From NCBI GenBank assembly GCA_022564385.1, contig JADFLN010000097.1:1-5258 (forward strand): a DNA stretch of 5,258 nucleotides, in the 5' to 3' direction. The notes under the pieces are model-generated. The model was not told where the DNA came from and searched no databases. It was given only the letters and a program-made list of their open reading frames with translations. Numbering within the stretch: position 1 is the first letter of the stretch; the number at the start of each line of letters is the position of its first letter. This stretch comes from Nitrososphaerota archaeon (lineage in GTDB: Archaea > Thermoproteota > Nitrososphaeria > Nitrososphaerales > Nitrosopumilaceae). Of the stretch, positions 1-4,965 are shown one piece after another. The position numbers were made by a program, and so were the translations under genes.

Positions 1-1
1 A

Positions 2-178
2 CTCAAAGGAAACAAGACAATTAGAGGTAATCTACTTGGTTTTGACCAACACATGAACCTGCTACTCGACTCTTCAGAGGAAGTCCCCGCTGAAGGCGAT
101 ACTAAAAGCCTTGGAACCATTGTAGTTAGAGGAGATAACGTAGTCATGATATCTCCTCCACCACCAGAGAAAAGGTGA
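2..178 (+). CDS. Sm-like (LSM) RNA-binding protein, 3' part
   Basis: The window opens inside this gene; 58 codons remain before the TGA stop, so the N-terminus is missing. Archaeal LSM proteins form rings that bind U-rich RNA and act in RNA processing and turnover (family knowledge). The Sm1 motif is visible near the start as GNLLGFDQHMNLLL, with the Asp and Asn that line the RNA pocket. The Sm2 motif follows as GTIVVRGDNVVMISP, with the expected RGDNV core. The ending PPPPEKR is a short charged tail. About 15-20 residues of a usual 75-80 residue protein are probably lost upstream. The gene sits just before rpl37e, an arrangement widespread in archaea, which supports both calls. Its stop codon is part of the SD site of the next gene. 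Confidence 0.93.
   Translation, partial: LKGNKTIRGNLLGFDQHMNLLLDSSEEVPAEGDTKSLGTIVVRGDNVVMISPPPPEKR
173..178 (+). promoter_or_regulatory. Shine-Dalgarno site for rpl37e overlapping the LSM stop
   Basis: AGGTGA matches the archaeal anti-SD sequence (3' end of 16S rRNA) and lies 6 nt before the ATG at 185. The last three bases are the TGA stop of the LSM gene, so ribosomes ending LSM translation stop on the binding site for rpl37e. This decides the rpl37e start and suggests coupled translation. Confidence 0.75.
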
Positions 179-184
179 TTTGAG

Positions 185-352
185 ATGGTAAAAGGTACAA
201 CCTCCATGGGTGGTTTTACAAAGAAAAAAGTTCATATCAGATGTAGAAGATGTGGTAAAAATTCGTATCACAAACGTCATCATCAATGTGCAAGTTGTGG
301 ATTTCCAGAGGCCAAACGCAGAAAGTATTCCTGGATTAAATGGTATACATAG
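185..352 (+). CDS. rpl37e: Large-subunit ribosomal protein L37e (eL37)
   Basis: A 55-residue basic protein of the large ribosomal subunit, present in archaea and eukaryotes only. It carries a zinc finger CX2C-X11-CX2C with Cys20, Cys23, Cys35 and Cys38, in the family context HIRCRRCGKNSYH...CASCGFP. The N-terminus MVKGTTSMGG and the end KYSWIKWY also follow the family pattern. Length is normal. The ATG is fixed by the AGGTGA site 6 nt upstream. This gene is too short to show in simple ORF scans with a 60-residue cut-off. It lies 6 bp after the LSM stop, and its TAG stop directly abuts the ATG of the next gene. Confidence 0.96.
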   Translation: MVKGTTSMGGFTKKKVHIRCRRCGKNSYHKRHHQCASCGFPEAKRRKYSWIKWYT

Positions 353-1321
353 ATGCAAGAAATTGTTCTTATTCTTAGTTCATTAGCTGGTGTAGCTACA
401 GCTGTTGCTGTACGAAGAATGCCAAGAAACAAAAATCAATTGCTTAGTCTTGGTGCTAGTTCGCACATTAAAAGTCAAATTAATTCTCTAAAAATTGAAA
501 AAAATATTCTGACCAAAACAATTTCAAGACTATATCAAACAGATTCTGAATTTTCTAAAATTCAAAAGGACAAACTATTACTTAGATATCAACACCAGTT
601 AGGAATTGTTTTAGCTAAACTAGAAAAACTTGAGCAAGCAAGTAAACACCCAGATTTGGGTCCAATAGGAGATGGTCTGATTACTCTGATGGATCAAAAA
701 TTATCAAAACTAGATGATAGATTGTATGAGATATCATCAAAGATAGCAAGTGTAAAAATTGAAACACCAAAGATAAAAGAATCAGAAATAAAAAGTCAAG
801 AATCAAAACAAAGTACGTCAAAACCATTCAACTTTGAGAAACTAAAAGAAACAAAGATGGATCCAATTGTAATTCCCCCAACAAGTTCAAGGCGATCATT
901 TGAATTAACAACTTTGACAAATATTCCAAAGAAGGAACCAAAATTCCCATTATTGATAGATATAGAATCAAAACAAAAGGTTGTAAATCCAATGCCACAA
1001 CCAAAGGTGATTCAATCTGAAATAATCAACCCAAAAGAAGAAATAGTCCAAGAAATTTTTCAACCAAAACCAATAGTTGAAGATAAAATTGAGATTATTC
1101 AGTCATTGACACCAAAAACAGATCCGGTATTTGAAACTAAGCCTGATATTAACAAAGAAGTTGCAAAGATTACAGAACACAGGGCACTCCCAGAACCTGA
1201 ACAAAAACCAAGACCAATAACATTAGATGATGACTTTGATGATGATGCAGATGATTTAGATAAAATCAAAGAAAATATCAGGAAAGTTATGTCAAAGCTT
1301 GATCAAGCAGAGGTAGAATAA
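353..1321 (+). CDS. Unrecognised membrane-anchored coiled-coil protein with disordered acidic tail
   Basis: I do not recognise this 322-residue protein. Residues 4-20 form one hydrophobic segment (IVLILSSLAGVATAVAV) after MQE and before RRMPRNK; by the positive-inside rule this predicts a single membrane anchor with the rest in the cytoplasm. Residues about 38-98 are rich in Leu, Ile, Lys and Glu in helical spacing, probably a coiled coil. A PDLGPIGDGL turn (100-109) leads into another amphipathic helix (109-131). Residues about 135-290 are Lys/Pro/Glu/Gln-rich, repetitive and likely disordered. Residues 292-303 hold nine Asp in twelve positions, followed by a final charged helix (304-322). 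There is no SD site; the ATG abuts the L37e stop, so reinitiation after L37e is likely. TAA abuts the rpiA start. No catalytic motif is seen. A scaffold or membrane tether is an inference from architecture only. Confidence 0.88.
   Translation: MQEIVLILSSLAGVATAVAVRRMPRNKNQLLSLGASSHIKSQINSLKIEKNILTKTISRLYQTDSEFSKIQKDKLLLRYQHQLGIVLAKLEKLEQASKHPDLGPIGDGLITLMDQKLSKLDDRLYEISSKIASVKIETPKIKESEIKSQESKQSTSKPFNFEKLKETKMDPIVIPPTSSRRSFELTTLTNIPKKEPKFPLLIDIESKQKVVNPMPQPKVIQSEIINPKEEIVQEIFQPKPIVEDKIEIIQSLTPKTDPVFETKPDINKEVAKITEHRALPEPEQKPRPITLDDDFDDDADDLDKIKENIRKVMSKLDQAEVE
1310..1314 (+). promoter_or_regulatory. Shine-Dalgarno site supporting the TTG start of rpiA
   Basis: GAGGT lies 7 nt before the TTG at 1322, inside the last codons of the upstream gene. 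No in-frame ATG exists near the start of rpiA, so this site together with family similarity fixes the unusual TTG start. Confidence 0.7.
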
Positions 1322-1996
1322 TTGTCCTTTGATGATGCCATTTTGGCATTATCAAACAATGCACTAAAATTTGTCAAAGATGATTATATAATTGGACTAG
1401 GTAGTGGTAGAGCTGCTACTGTACTTGTAAAATCACTTGCAAAATTAATCAAACTAAAAAATTACAACATTAAAGGAATTCCAACTTCACTACAAATCAA
1501 ATTGGTTGCAGAAAAAGAAGGAATACTCCTAGTAGAAGCTGATCAAGTAGATCACATTGATGTTGTATTTGATGGTGCAGATCAAATTGATTCTCAAAAA
1601 TTTGTGATTAAAGGTGGAGGAGGTGCTTTACTACGAGAAAATATTTTGTTTAGTCTTGCAAAAAAAGTTGTAGTTATAGCAGACAAAACAAAGTTTGTAA
1701 AAAATTTTACAAAAACGGTTCCAGTGGAAGTTCATCCACTTGCTAGAATTTTAGTAACAAATTCTATCAAAAAATTAGGAGGAAAAGTAAAATTGCGTTC
1801 ATTAGATAGAGACTACACATTTTTTACAGAAAATGGTAACATAATTTTAGATTGTGATTTTGGAACAATAAAAAATCCAAAAGTACTTACTCAAAAAATC
1901 AAACAAATAGCCGGAGTTGTAGAATCTGGAATTTTTCTTAGAAAACCAGATATAATTTACAGAGCCAAAACAAATGGCAAGTTTGATGTTCTCTAA
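1322..1996 (+). CDS. rpiA: Ribose-5-phosphate isomerase A
   Basis: Interconverts ribose 5-phosphate and ribulose 5-phosphate in the non-oxidative pentose phosphate route, supplying ribose for nucleotides; cytoplasmic. The 224 residues match the usual family length (E. coli 219). Visible motifs are GLGSGRAAT (25-33, phosphate loop), PTSLQ (54-58), FDGADQID (83-90), KGGGGALLRE (97-106), VVIADKTKFV and PVEVHPLA. Asp84, Asp87, Lys97 and Glu106 line up with the E. coli active-site residues Asp81, Asp84, Lys94 and Glu103 at a constant offset of three. Gln88 replaces the usual Glu of DGADE, which is not a catalytic residue. The start is TTG directly after the upstream TAA, supported by a GAGGT site 7 nt before it. 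It is the last gene of the plus-strand operon and faces pcm. Confidence 0.96.
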   Translation: MSFDDAILALSNNALKFVKDDYIIGLGSGRAATVLVKSLAKLIKLKNYNIKGIPTSLQIKLVAEKEGILLVEADQVDHIDVVFDGADQIDSQKFVIKGGGGALLRENILFSLAKKVVVIADKTKFVKNFTKTVPVEVHPLARILVTNSIKKLGGKVKLRSLDRDYTFFTENGNIILDCDFGTIKNPKVLTQKIKQIAGVVESGIFLRKPDIIYRAKTNGKFDVL

Positions 1997-2004
1997 AATT
2001 CTTC

Positions 2005-2024
2005 AAAAAAATCTAATTTTTTTT
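2005..2024. terminator. Bidirectional T-tract terminator between rpiA and pcm
   Basis: The two convergent stops are 16 bp apart. For plus-strand transcripts there is a run of eight T at 2017-2024, which falls inside the last codons of pcm. For minus-strand transcripts there is a run of seven T (A on plus, 2005-2011) just past the pcm stop. No strong hairpin is needed for archaeal termination, which depends on U tracts. Confidence 0.6.
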
Positions 2025-2708
2025 GCCAAATTTTCCAAGCAGTGGAACAAAAATATAGTGTGATTGACTTTTAATTTCAATAATACCTTTAGGAGTCTTT
2101 TTTAACAAAACTAATGATTGGGAAGAGTCCCCTACAGGTGCAATTATGAGCCCATTATCAGCAAGTTGTTCAAGCAATGGTAAAGGAATTTCTTGGCATG
2201 CTGCAGTAATCATGATTCTATCAAAGGGTGATGCTTGTGGATAACCCAAACTACCATCACCTAAAATTACATGAGTATTATTCAAACTAAATTTTTCTAA
2301 ATTTTCTTTTGCAAATTTTACAAGTTCTGAATGTCTTTCAATAGAATAAACAGTTCCAGTGCCTACCAAATAAGAAAGAATTGCAGTTTGCCAAGCAGAA
2401 CCAGTACCAATCTCAAGAATTTTTTGGCCATCTTTAATATCTAGCCACTCTGTCATTCTTGATACAACTCCTGGTTGAGAAATAGTCTGATTTTTCATAA
2501 TTGAGAGAGGTTCATTGGAATAAGCTCTGTCTAATTCCGATGTTTGGACAAATTCATGTCTTGGAATATTTCTAAATGCAGATTCAACGTTATCATCATT
2601 AAGAAATTTTGAATCTCTCAGATAATTAATTAAATTGTTTAATGCTATATTATATTTTTTTTCAATTTTTATTCTATTCAACAAAGTATAGATGTAATTT
2701 TTTATCAT
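2013..2708 (-). CDS. pcm: Protein-L-isoaspartate O-methyltransferase
   Basis: Uses S-adenosylmethionine to methylate isoaspartyl residues in aged proteins and so starts their repair; cytoplasmic. The 231 residues show the family signature in order: IPRHEFV (48-54), AYSNEPLSI (62-70), NQTISQPGVVSRMTE (73-87), the AdoMet loop LEIGTGSAWQTAIL (98-111), acidic IER (123-125) that should bind the ribose, GDGSLGYP (150-157), PFDRIMITAACQEIP (161-175), QLADNGLIIAPVG (181-193). The AdoMet loop reads GTGSAW where most members have GTGSGY or GTGSGW. The N-terminus is about 15 residues longer than usual, with Lys and Tyr; the ATG has no SD site, and TTG codons at residues 9-10 are possible but unsupported starts. 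It follows the amidohydrolase gene by 27 bp, so co-transcription is likely. Confidence 0.95.
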   Translation of the reverse strand: MIKNYIYTLLNRIKIEKKYNIALNNLINYLRDSKFLNDDNVESAFRNIPRHEFVQTSELDRAYSNEPLSIMKNQTISQPGVVSRMTEWLDIKDGQKILEIGTGSAWQTAILSYLVGTGTVYSIERHSELVKFAKENLEKFSLNNTHVILGDGSLGYPQASPFDRIMITAACQEIPLPLLEQLADNGLIIAPVGDSSQSLVLLKKTPKGIIEIKSQSHYIFVPLLGKFGKKN

Positions 2709-2735
2709 TTAAACCCAAGGTGCTATTTTCAAAAA

Positions 2736-4124
2736 CTAAATTTTTCGTTTGACTAGTTTACCATGACCAAGTTTTCCAATTACTTCAAAATCATCAGCGA
2801 CTGTTTCTCCCCTAACAATTGTTTTAACAGGCCACCCTTTTAGATTTCTTCCTTCATATACAATATAATCAGAAAAACCTCCAAACAAATCAGATGTTAC
2901 TTTTTTTTCTTTTTTCATATCTATCATAGTAATGTCTGCATCAGAGTTTTTTTCTAATGTTCCTTTTTGGGGATACATTCCAAAAATTTTTGCAGCGTTT
3001 TGACTAGTAAATTGCACAAACTGCTCAAGTGTTATTTTATTTTGATTTACACCATCATTTAGTAATATTGGAATGGCGGTTCCAATTCCTGGAAATCCCG
3101 CCAATGCCCCCCAAACATCATCTCCACCTAGTTTTAGTTTAAGTTGATTTGCAACATGATCTGTACCAATAGTATCAATTAGATTCTGAGAAAGTGCATT
3201 CCATACTGCCTTGTTATCATTTTTGGTTCTTATTGGAGGCATAACTTTTGCAAGATATCCTTTTTGTTTGTCATAAGATAATGTAAGATAGTGAGGACAT
3301 GTCTCAACAAAAATTTTTGAACCAAGTTTTTTCTCTTCTTTAATCTGTGCTAGTGCTCGTTCTGAACCAATATGAGCGAAGTAGATTACACAATCATAAT
3401 CTCTTCCAAACTTTGAGACAATCTTAATTGCTTTTGCCTCAAATTCAGGGGATCGGCTATTAGACCAAGCAGATAATCCATCTTGTTTTTTTTCTTTTGC
3501 AGTTTTAATTCCGCATCCACATGATTCATAGTCTTCTGCATGAACAAGTATTGGACAACCAAGTGAAGCTGCAGTCTTTACAGTCTGTTCAACTATTTCG
3601 TTAGTAACATCTACTTGAGATTCAACAAGTTTAGATGAGTTTGGGGGAATGTCCATGAATACATGACCAACTTCACCACCAAGATTCATGTAAATTTTAA
3701 AAGATGTAATTCCTTTTTCAACACAAAAATTCATCTCATTGATTTGTTGAGGAGTAAAAATAGATGCATGAATTGCATAATCAATATAATGATTTTGAGA
3801 TGATGCATCAAGCTGAGGCTGTAGTGATCTAGAGAATGGATCTCTCAACCGAAGCATTCGCATCATAGTAGTTATTCCACCAATTGCTGCAGCATGAGAT
3901 TCAGTTTTTGCTGCTTCATTTATTGGAGAATATACACCATAGTGAACATGAGTGTCAATTGGACCAGGAATAGAAATCAATCCGTTGCCATTGATTTTGT
4001 TATCACAAGCAGGAATATCGTTTGTAAACCCAACAATTTTTCCCTCATCAATTATAATATTTTTGTTGATAATTCCTTGAGGAAGTATAATGTGCGAATC
4101 TGTAATCACAGTATCATACGTCAT
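2736..4124 (-). CDS. Metal-dependent cyclic amidohydrolase (dihydropyrimidinase/hydantoinase/dihydroorotase family)
   Basis: Hydrolyses a cyclic amide bond, probably with two metal ions; the substrate is not settled. The 462 residues match dihydropyrimidinases and hydantoinases (about 450-480) better than dihydroorotases. Predicted metal ligands are all present: His59 and His61 in PGPIDTHVHYG, Lys143 (the carboxylated Lys) in ITSFKIYM, His195 in ILVHAED, His251 in IYFAHIG, and Asp322 in IGTDH. Other family blocks are GGITTM (82-87), SRSPEFEAKAI (223-233), VETCPHYLTL (273-282), MPPIRTKND (295-303), GFPGIGTAIPILL, and QNAAKIFG. The residue after HVH is Tyr, and the following Arg that holds the orotate carboxylate in dihydroorotases (HxHxR) is absent, so it is probably not PyrC. 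ATG fits the family start (YDTVI); GTG at 4109 is an alternative. It is probably the first gene of a two-gene unit with pcm. It may be annotated elsewhere as dihydroorotase. Confidence 0.9.
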   Translation of the reverse strand: MTYDTVITDSHIILPQGIINKNIIIDEGKIVGFTNDIPACDNKINGNGLISIPGPIDTHVHYGVYSPINEAAKTESHAAAIGGITTMMRMLRLRDPFSRSLQPQLDASSQNHYIDYAIHASIFTPQQINEMNFCVEKGITSFKIYMNLGGEVGHVFMDIPPNSSKLVESQVDVTNEIVEQTVKTAASLGCPILVHAEDYESCGCGIKTAKEKKQDGLSAWSNSRSPEFEAKAIKIVSKFGRDYDCVIYFAHIGSERALAQIKEEKKLGSKIFVETCPHYLTLSYDKQKGYLAKVMPPIRTKNDNKAVWNALSQNLIDTIGTDHVANQLKLKLGGDDVWGALAGFPGIGTAIPILLNDGVNQNKITLEQFVQFTSQNAAKIFGMYPQKGTLEKNSDADITMIDMKKEKKVTSDLFGGFSDYIVYEGRNLKGWPVKTIVRGETVADDFEVIGKLGHGKLVKRKI

Positions 4125-4130
4125 CTGAAA

Positions 4131-4155
4131 ATTTTATACTTGGCAGTCTATTATG
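4131..4155 (-). promoter_or_regulatory. TATA-like elements upstream of the amidohydrolase gene
   Basis: Two boxes read on the minus strand. CATAATAG (4155-4148) lies at -31 to -24 from the ATG at 4124, right for a leaderless transcript. TATAAAAT (4138-4131) is a better TATA match but would start transcription near 4109, where an in-frame GTG (codon 6) lies. No SD site precedes the ATG, which favours a leaderless mRNA in either case. Confidence 0.4.
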
Positions 4156-4197
4156 CGTTGAGTTGATTTATTCTTGCATTCTCATTTCAATTACTTA

Positions 4198-4275
4198 CTA
4201 ATCAAAGTCTTCTTCATCTATTGATCTTCTACATGGCCTGATGGGAACAAAGAGTATTGACTTGTGACCTATCAT
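4198..4275 (-). CDS. Possible 25-residue microprotein
   Basis: A short frame from ATG to TAG on the minus strand inside the long gap between the amidohydrolase gene and the tRNA. It reads MIGHKSILF, then VPIRPCRRSIDEEDFD: a hydrophobic start, a basic middle with one Cys, and a strongly acidic end. The mixed, non-repetitive composition looks more protein-like than most chance frames in AT-rich DNA. There is no SD site, but TCTTTATG (4306-4299) lies at -31 to -24 from the ATG, as expected for a leaderless transcript. An in-frame stop at 4288-4290 excludes a longer form. A frame of this length is common by chance, so this is a candidate only. I know no family it belongs to. Confidence 0.25.
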   Translation of the reverse strand: MIGHKSILFVPIRPCRRSIDEEDFD

Positions 4276-4328
4276 ACTAATGATAAGTTAATGTATAGCA
4301 TAAAGATTGGGGAATTTTTTCTATATTT

Positions 4329-4338
4329 TTGGATCCAA
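4329..4338. repeat. 10-bp perfect palindrome
   Basis: TTGGATCCAA is its own reverse complement. It lies about 70 bp upstream of the tRNA TATA box. It could be a dimeric regulator site, but a palindrome of this length is not rare by chance. Confidence 0.4.
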
Positions 4339-4349
4339 TATGGTATTTC

Positions 4350-4372
4350 TATGTTTTATGAACAAAAACATA
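4350..4372. repeat. 8-bp inverted repeat with 7-nt spacer
   Basis: TATGTTTT (4350-4357) and AAAACATA (4365-4372) are perfect inverted copies around ATGAACA. The spacing gives a half-site distance of 15 bp centre to centre, plausible for a dimeric regulator. It lies 30 bp upstream of the tRNA TATA box. Confidence 0.4.
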
Positions 4373-4401
4373 CTGTGTAATCGTGTTTATTGAGAAAATG
4401 A

Positions 4402-4410
4402 ATAAAAATA
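4402..4410 (+). promoter_or_regulatory. TATA box of the tRNA-Ala gene
   Basis: ATAAAAATA is centred at 4406, 26 bp upstream of the first base of the mature tRNA (4432). This is the normal archaeal TATA spacing and implies a transcript starting at or very near the mature 5' end. Confidence 0.6.
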
Positions 4411-4431
4411 CAACTAAAAGAAATGATTCAG

Positions 4432-4503
4432 GGGCCGGTGGTTTAGGGGTATAATGCCTCGTTCGCAACGAGGATGTCGAGGGTTCGATTCCCTCCCGGT
4501 CCA
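4432..4503 (+). tRNA. tRNA-Ala, anticodon CGC
   Basis: A 72-nt cloverleaf. The acceptor stem GGGCCGG (4432-4438) pairs with CCGGTCC (4496-4502) and contains the G3-U70 pair that identifies alanine tRNAs, with discriminator A at 4503. The anticodon arm is CCTCG-TTCGCAA-CGAGG (4457-4473), anticodon CGC at 4464-4466, reading GCG. The T arm is GAGGG-TTCGATT-CCCTC (4479-4495). The D arm is weak (G10-U25 wobble, U13-U22 mismatch) but has the G18-G19 pair. No intron and no encoded CCA; both are common in archaea. A TATA box lies 26 bp upstream. The tRNA is much richer in GC than its surroundings. Confidence 0.96.
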
Positions 4504-4517
4504 CTTTCTAGAAACTA

Positions 4518-4530
4518 TTATACATAAATA
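4518..4530 (+). promoter_or_regulatory. TATA-like promoter of the 119-residue zinc-ribbon gene
   Basis: TTATACATAAATA covers about -28 to -16 from the ATG at 4546, and its first part is centred near -25. No SD site precedes the ATG, so a leaderless or nearly leaderless transcript separate from the tRNA is likely. Confidence 0.5.
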
Positions 4531-4545
4531 AAAAATACTGACACC

Positions 4546-4905
4546 ATGGAAGTTTTTGATGGAAAAAAAGCTGCAACAGATTACATGTCTACACATACTC
4601 TGGCATTCTCAACTCCAGAATTAACTCTAATGAGATTTGCGTTTTGGTTAGGAGATTCAGTTCCAAATCCAAAAAATGAAGGAAAGGGATTTCCAAGAAT
4701 GATGACATTTTTGACAGAACAAGATTTTGAACCCGTTTTAATCGATGATGATGTATTCGTACCATCTGGTGCAATTAGAACTTCAACATTTACGGGAAAC
4801 GCCTACCAGGAAAAAAAGACAGATGGAAAGTTTTGTTCTGAATGTGGTACAACTCTTTCAGCAACAGCAAAGTTCTGTCCTGAATGTGGTACAACACAAG
4901 AATGA
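4546..4905 (+). CDS. Unrecognised protein with C-terminal zinc ribbon
   Basis: A 119-residue protein whose first 90 residues I do not recognise. They look folded, with hydrophobic and aromatic residues spread evenly (for example LTLMRFAFWLGDSVPNP at 26-42 and FEPVLIDDDVFVPSGA at 61-76), and show no signal peptide or membrane segment. A short linker (YQEKKTDG) leads to a zinc ribbon at 96-116: CSEC and CPEC, that is Cys97, Cys100, Cys111 and Cys114 with spacing CX2C-X10-CX2C. Such ribbons bind one zinc ion and often mediate nucleic acid or protein contacts (family knowledge). The ATG is the only supported start; an in-frame stop lies at 4525. The gene begins 42 bp after the tRNA with its own TATA-like box, and faces another zinc-ribbon gene 24 bp away. 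Function unknown. Confidence 0.88.
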   Translation: MEVFDGKKAATDYMSTHTLAFSTPELTLMRFAFWLGDSVPNPKNEGKGFPRMMTFLTEQDFEPVLIDDDVFVPSGAIRTSTFTGNAYQEKKTDGKFCSECGTTLSATAKFCPECGTTQE

Positions 4906-4965
4906 AAAAATAATTTTCAAGTTTTAATTTTATGCTTTAGCTCCACACTTTGTGCAGAACTTTGC
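4867..4965. repeat. Imperfect inverted repeat spanning two convergent zinc-ribbon gene ends
   Basis: GCAAAGTTCTG (4867-4877) and CAGAACTTTGC (4955-4965) are perfect inverted copies of 11 bp. In the same register, TGTGG (4885-4889) pairs with CCACA (4943-4947). The centre is near 4916, in the gap between the genes. The arms encode the second zinc knuckle (AKFC..CG) of each protein. Confidence 0.75.
4905..4931. terminator. Bidirectional T-tract terminator between the zinc-ribbon genes
   Basis: Three runs of four T on the plus strand (4914-4917, 4922-4925, 4928-4931) follow the upstream gene. On the minus strand a run of six T (A on plus, 4905-4910) follows the downstream gene. The gap between the stops is 24 bp. 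Confidence 0.5.

Larger units (their letters stand above)
4125..4431. other. 307-bp intergenic region
   Basis: No long reading frame on either strand. It holds the amidohydrolase promoter elements (4131-4155), the microprotein candidate (4198-4275), a 10-bp palindrome (4329-4338), an 8-bp inverted repeat (4350-4372) and the tRNA promoter (4402-4410). The transcripts on the two sides diverge. No transposon remnant or repeat array is seen. Confidence 0.7.

Noticed and set aside
74..358. 94-residue frame on the minus strand
   Set aside because: It runs antisense to the LSM and L37e genes, which both have clear family motifs; the frame itself has no recognisable features.
1180..1230. ESCRT-type MIM2 motif in the coiled-coil protein (RALPEPEQKPRPITL, residues 277-291)
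   Set aside because: Proline spacing is only loosely similar to the motif in CdvB-type proteins, and Pro-rich stretches are common throughout this disordered region.
1201..1260. GAT-rich tract as a microsatellite
   Set aside because: It is imperfect and stays in frame; it is explained by the Asp-rich segment of the encoded protein.
3894..4166. 90-residue frame on the plus strand
   Set aside because: It is antisense to the well-supported amidohydrolase N-terminus and shows only composition noise.
4261..4300. Box C/D guide RNA
   Set aside because: AATGATAA resembles a C box with a mismatch, but no matching D box at suitable spacing was found.
4432..4503. tRNA gene as an integration site of a mobile element
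   Set aside because: No second copy of the tRNA 3' end and no integrase or phage-like gene is present in the window.
4414..4596. 60-residue frame on the minus strand across the tRNA
   Set aside because: It includes the reverse complement of tRNA-Ala (the segment GRESNPRHPRCERG is a typical spurious translation of an antisense tRNA).
4589..4774. 61-residue minus-strand frame over the 119-residue gene
   Set aside because: It is a shadow of the zinc-ribbon gene on the other strand.
4745..4927. 60-residue plus-strand frame overlapping the zinc-ribbon gene
   Set aside because: It is a frame-shifted reading of the same DNA; the frame with the CX2C pairs is the real one.
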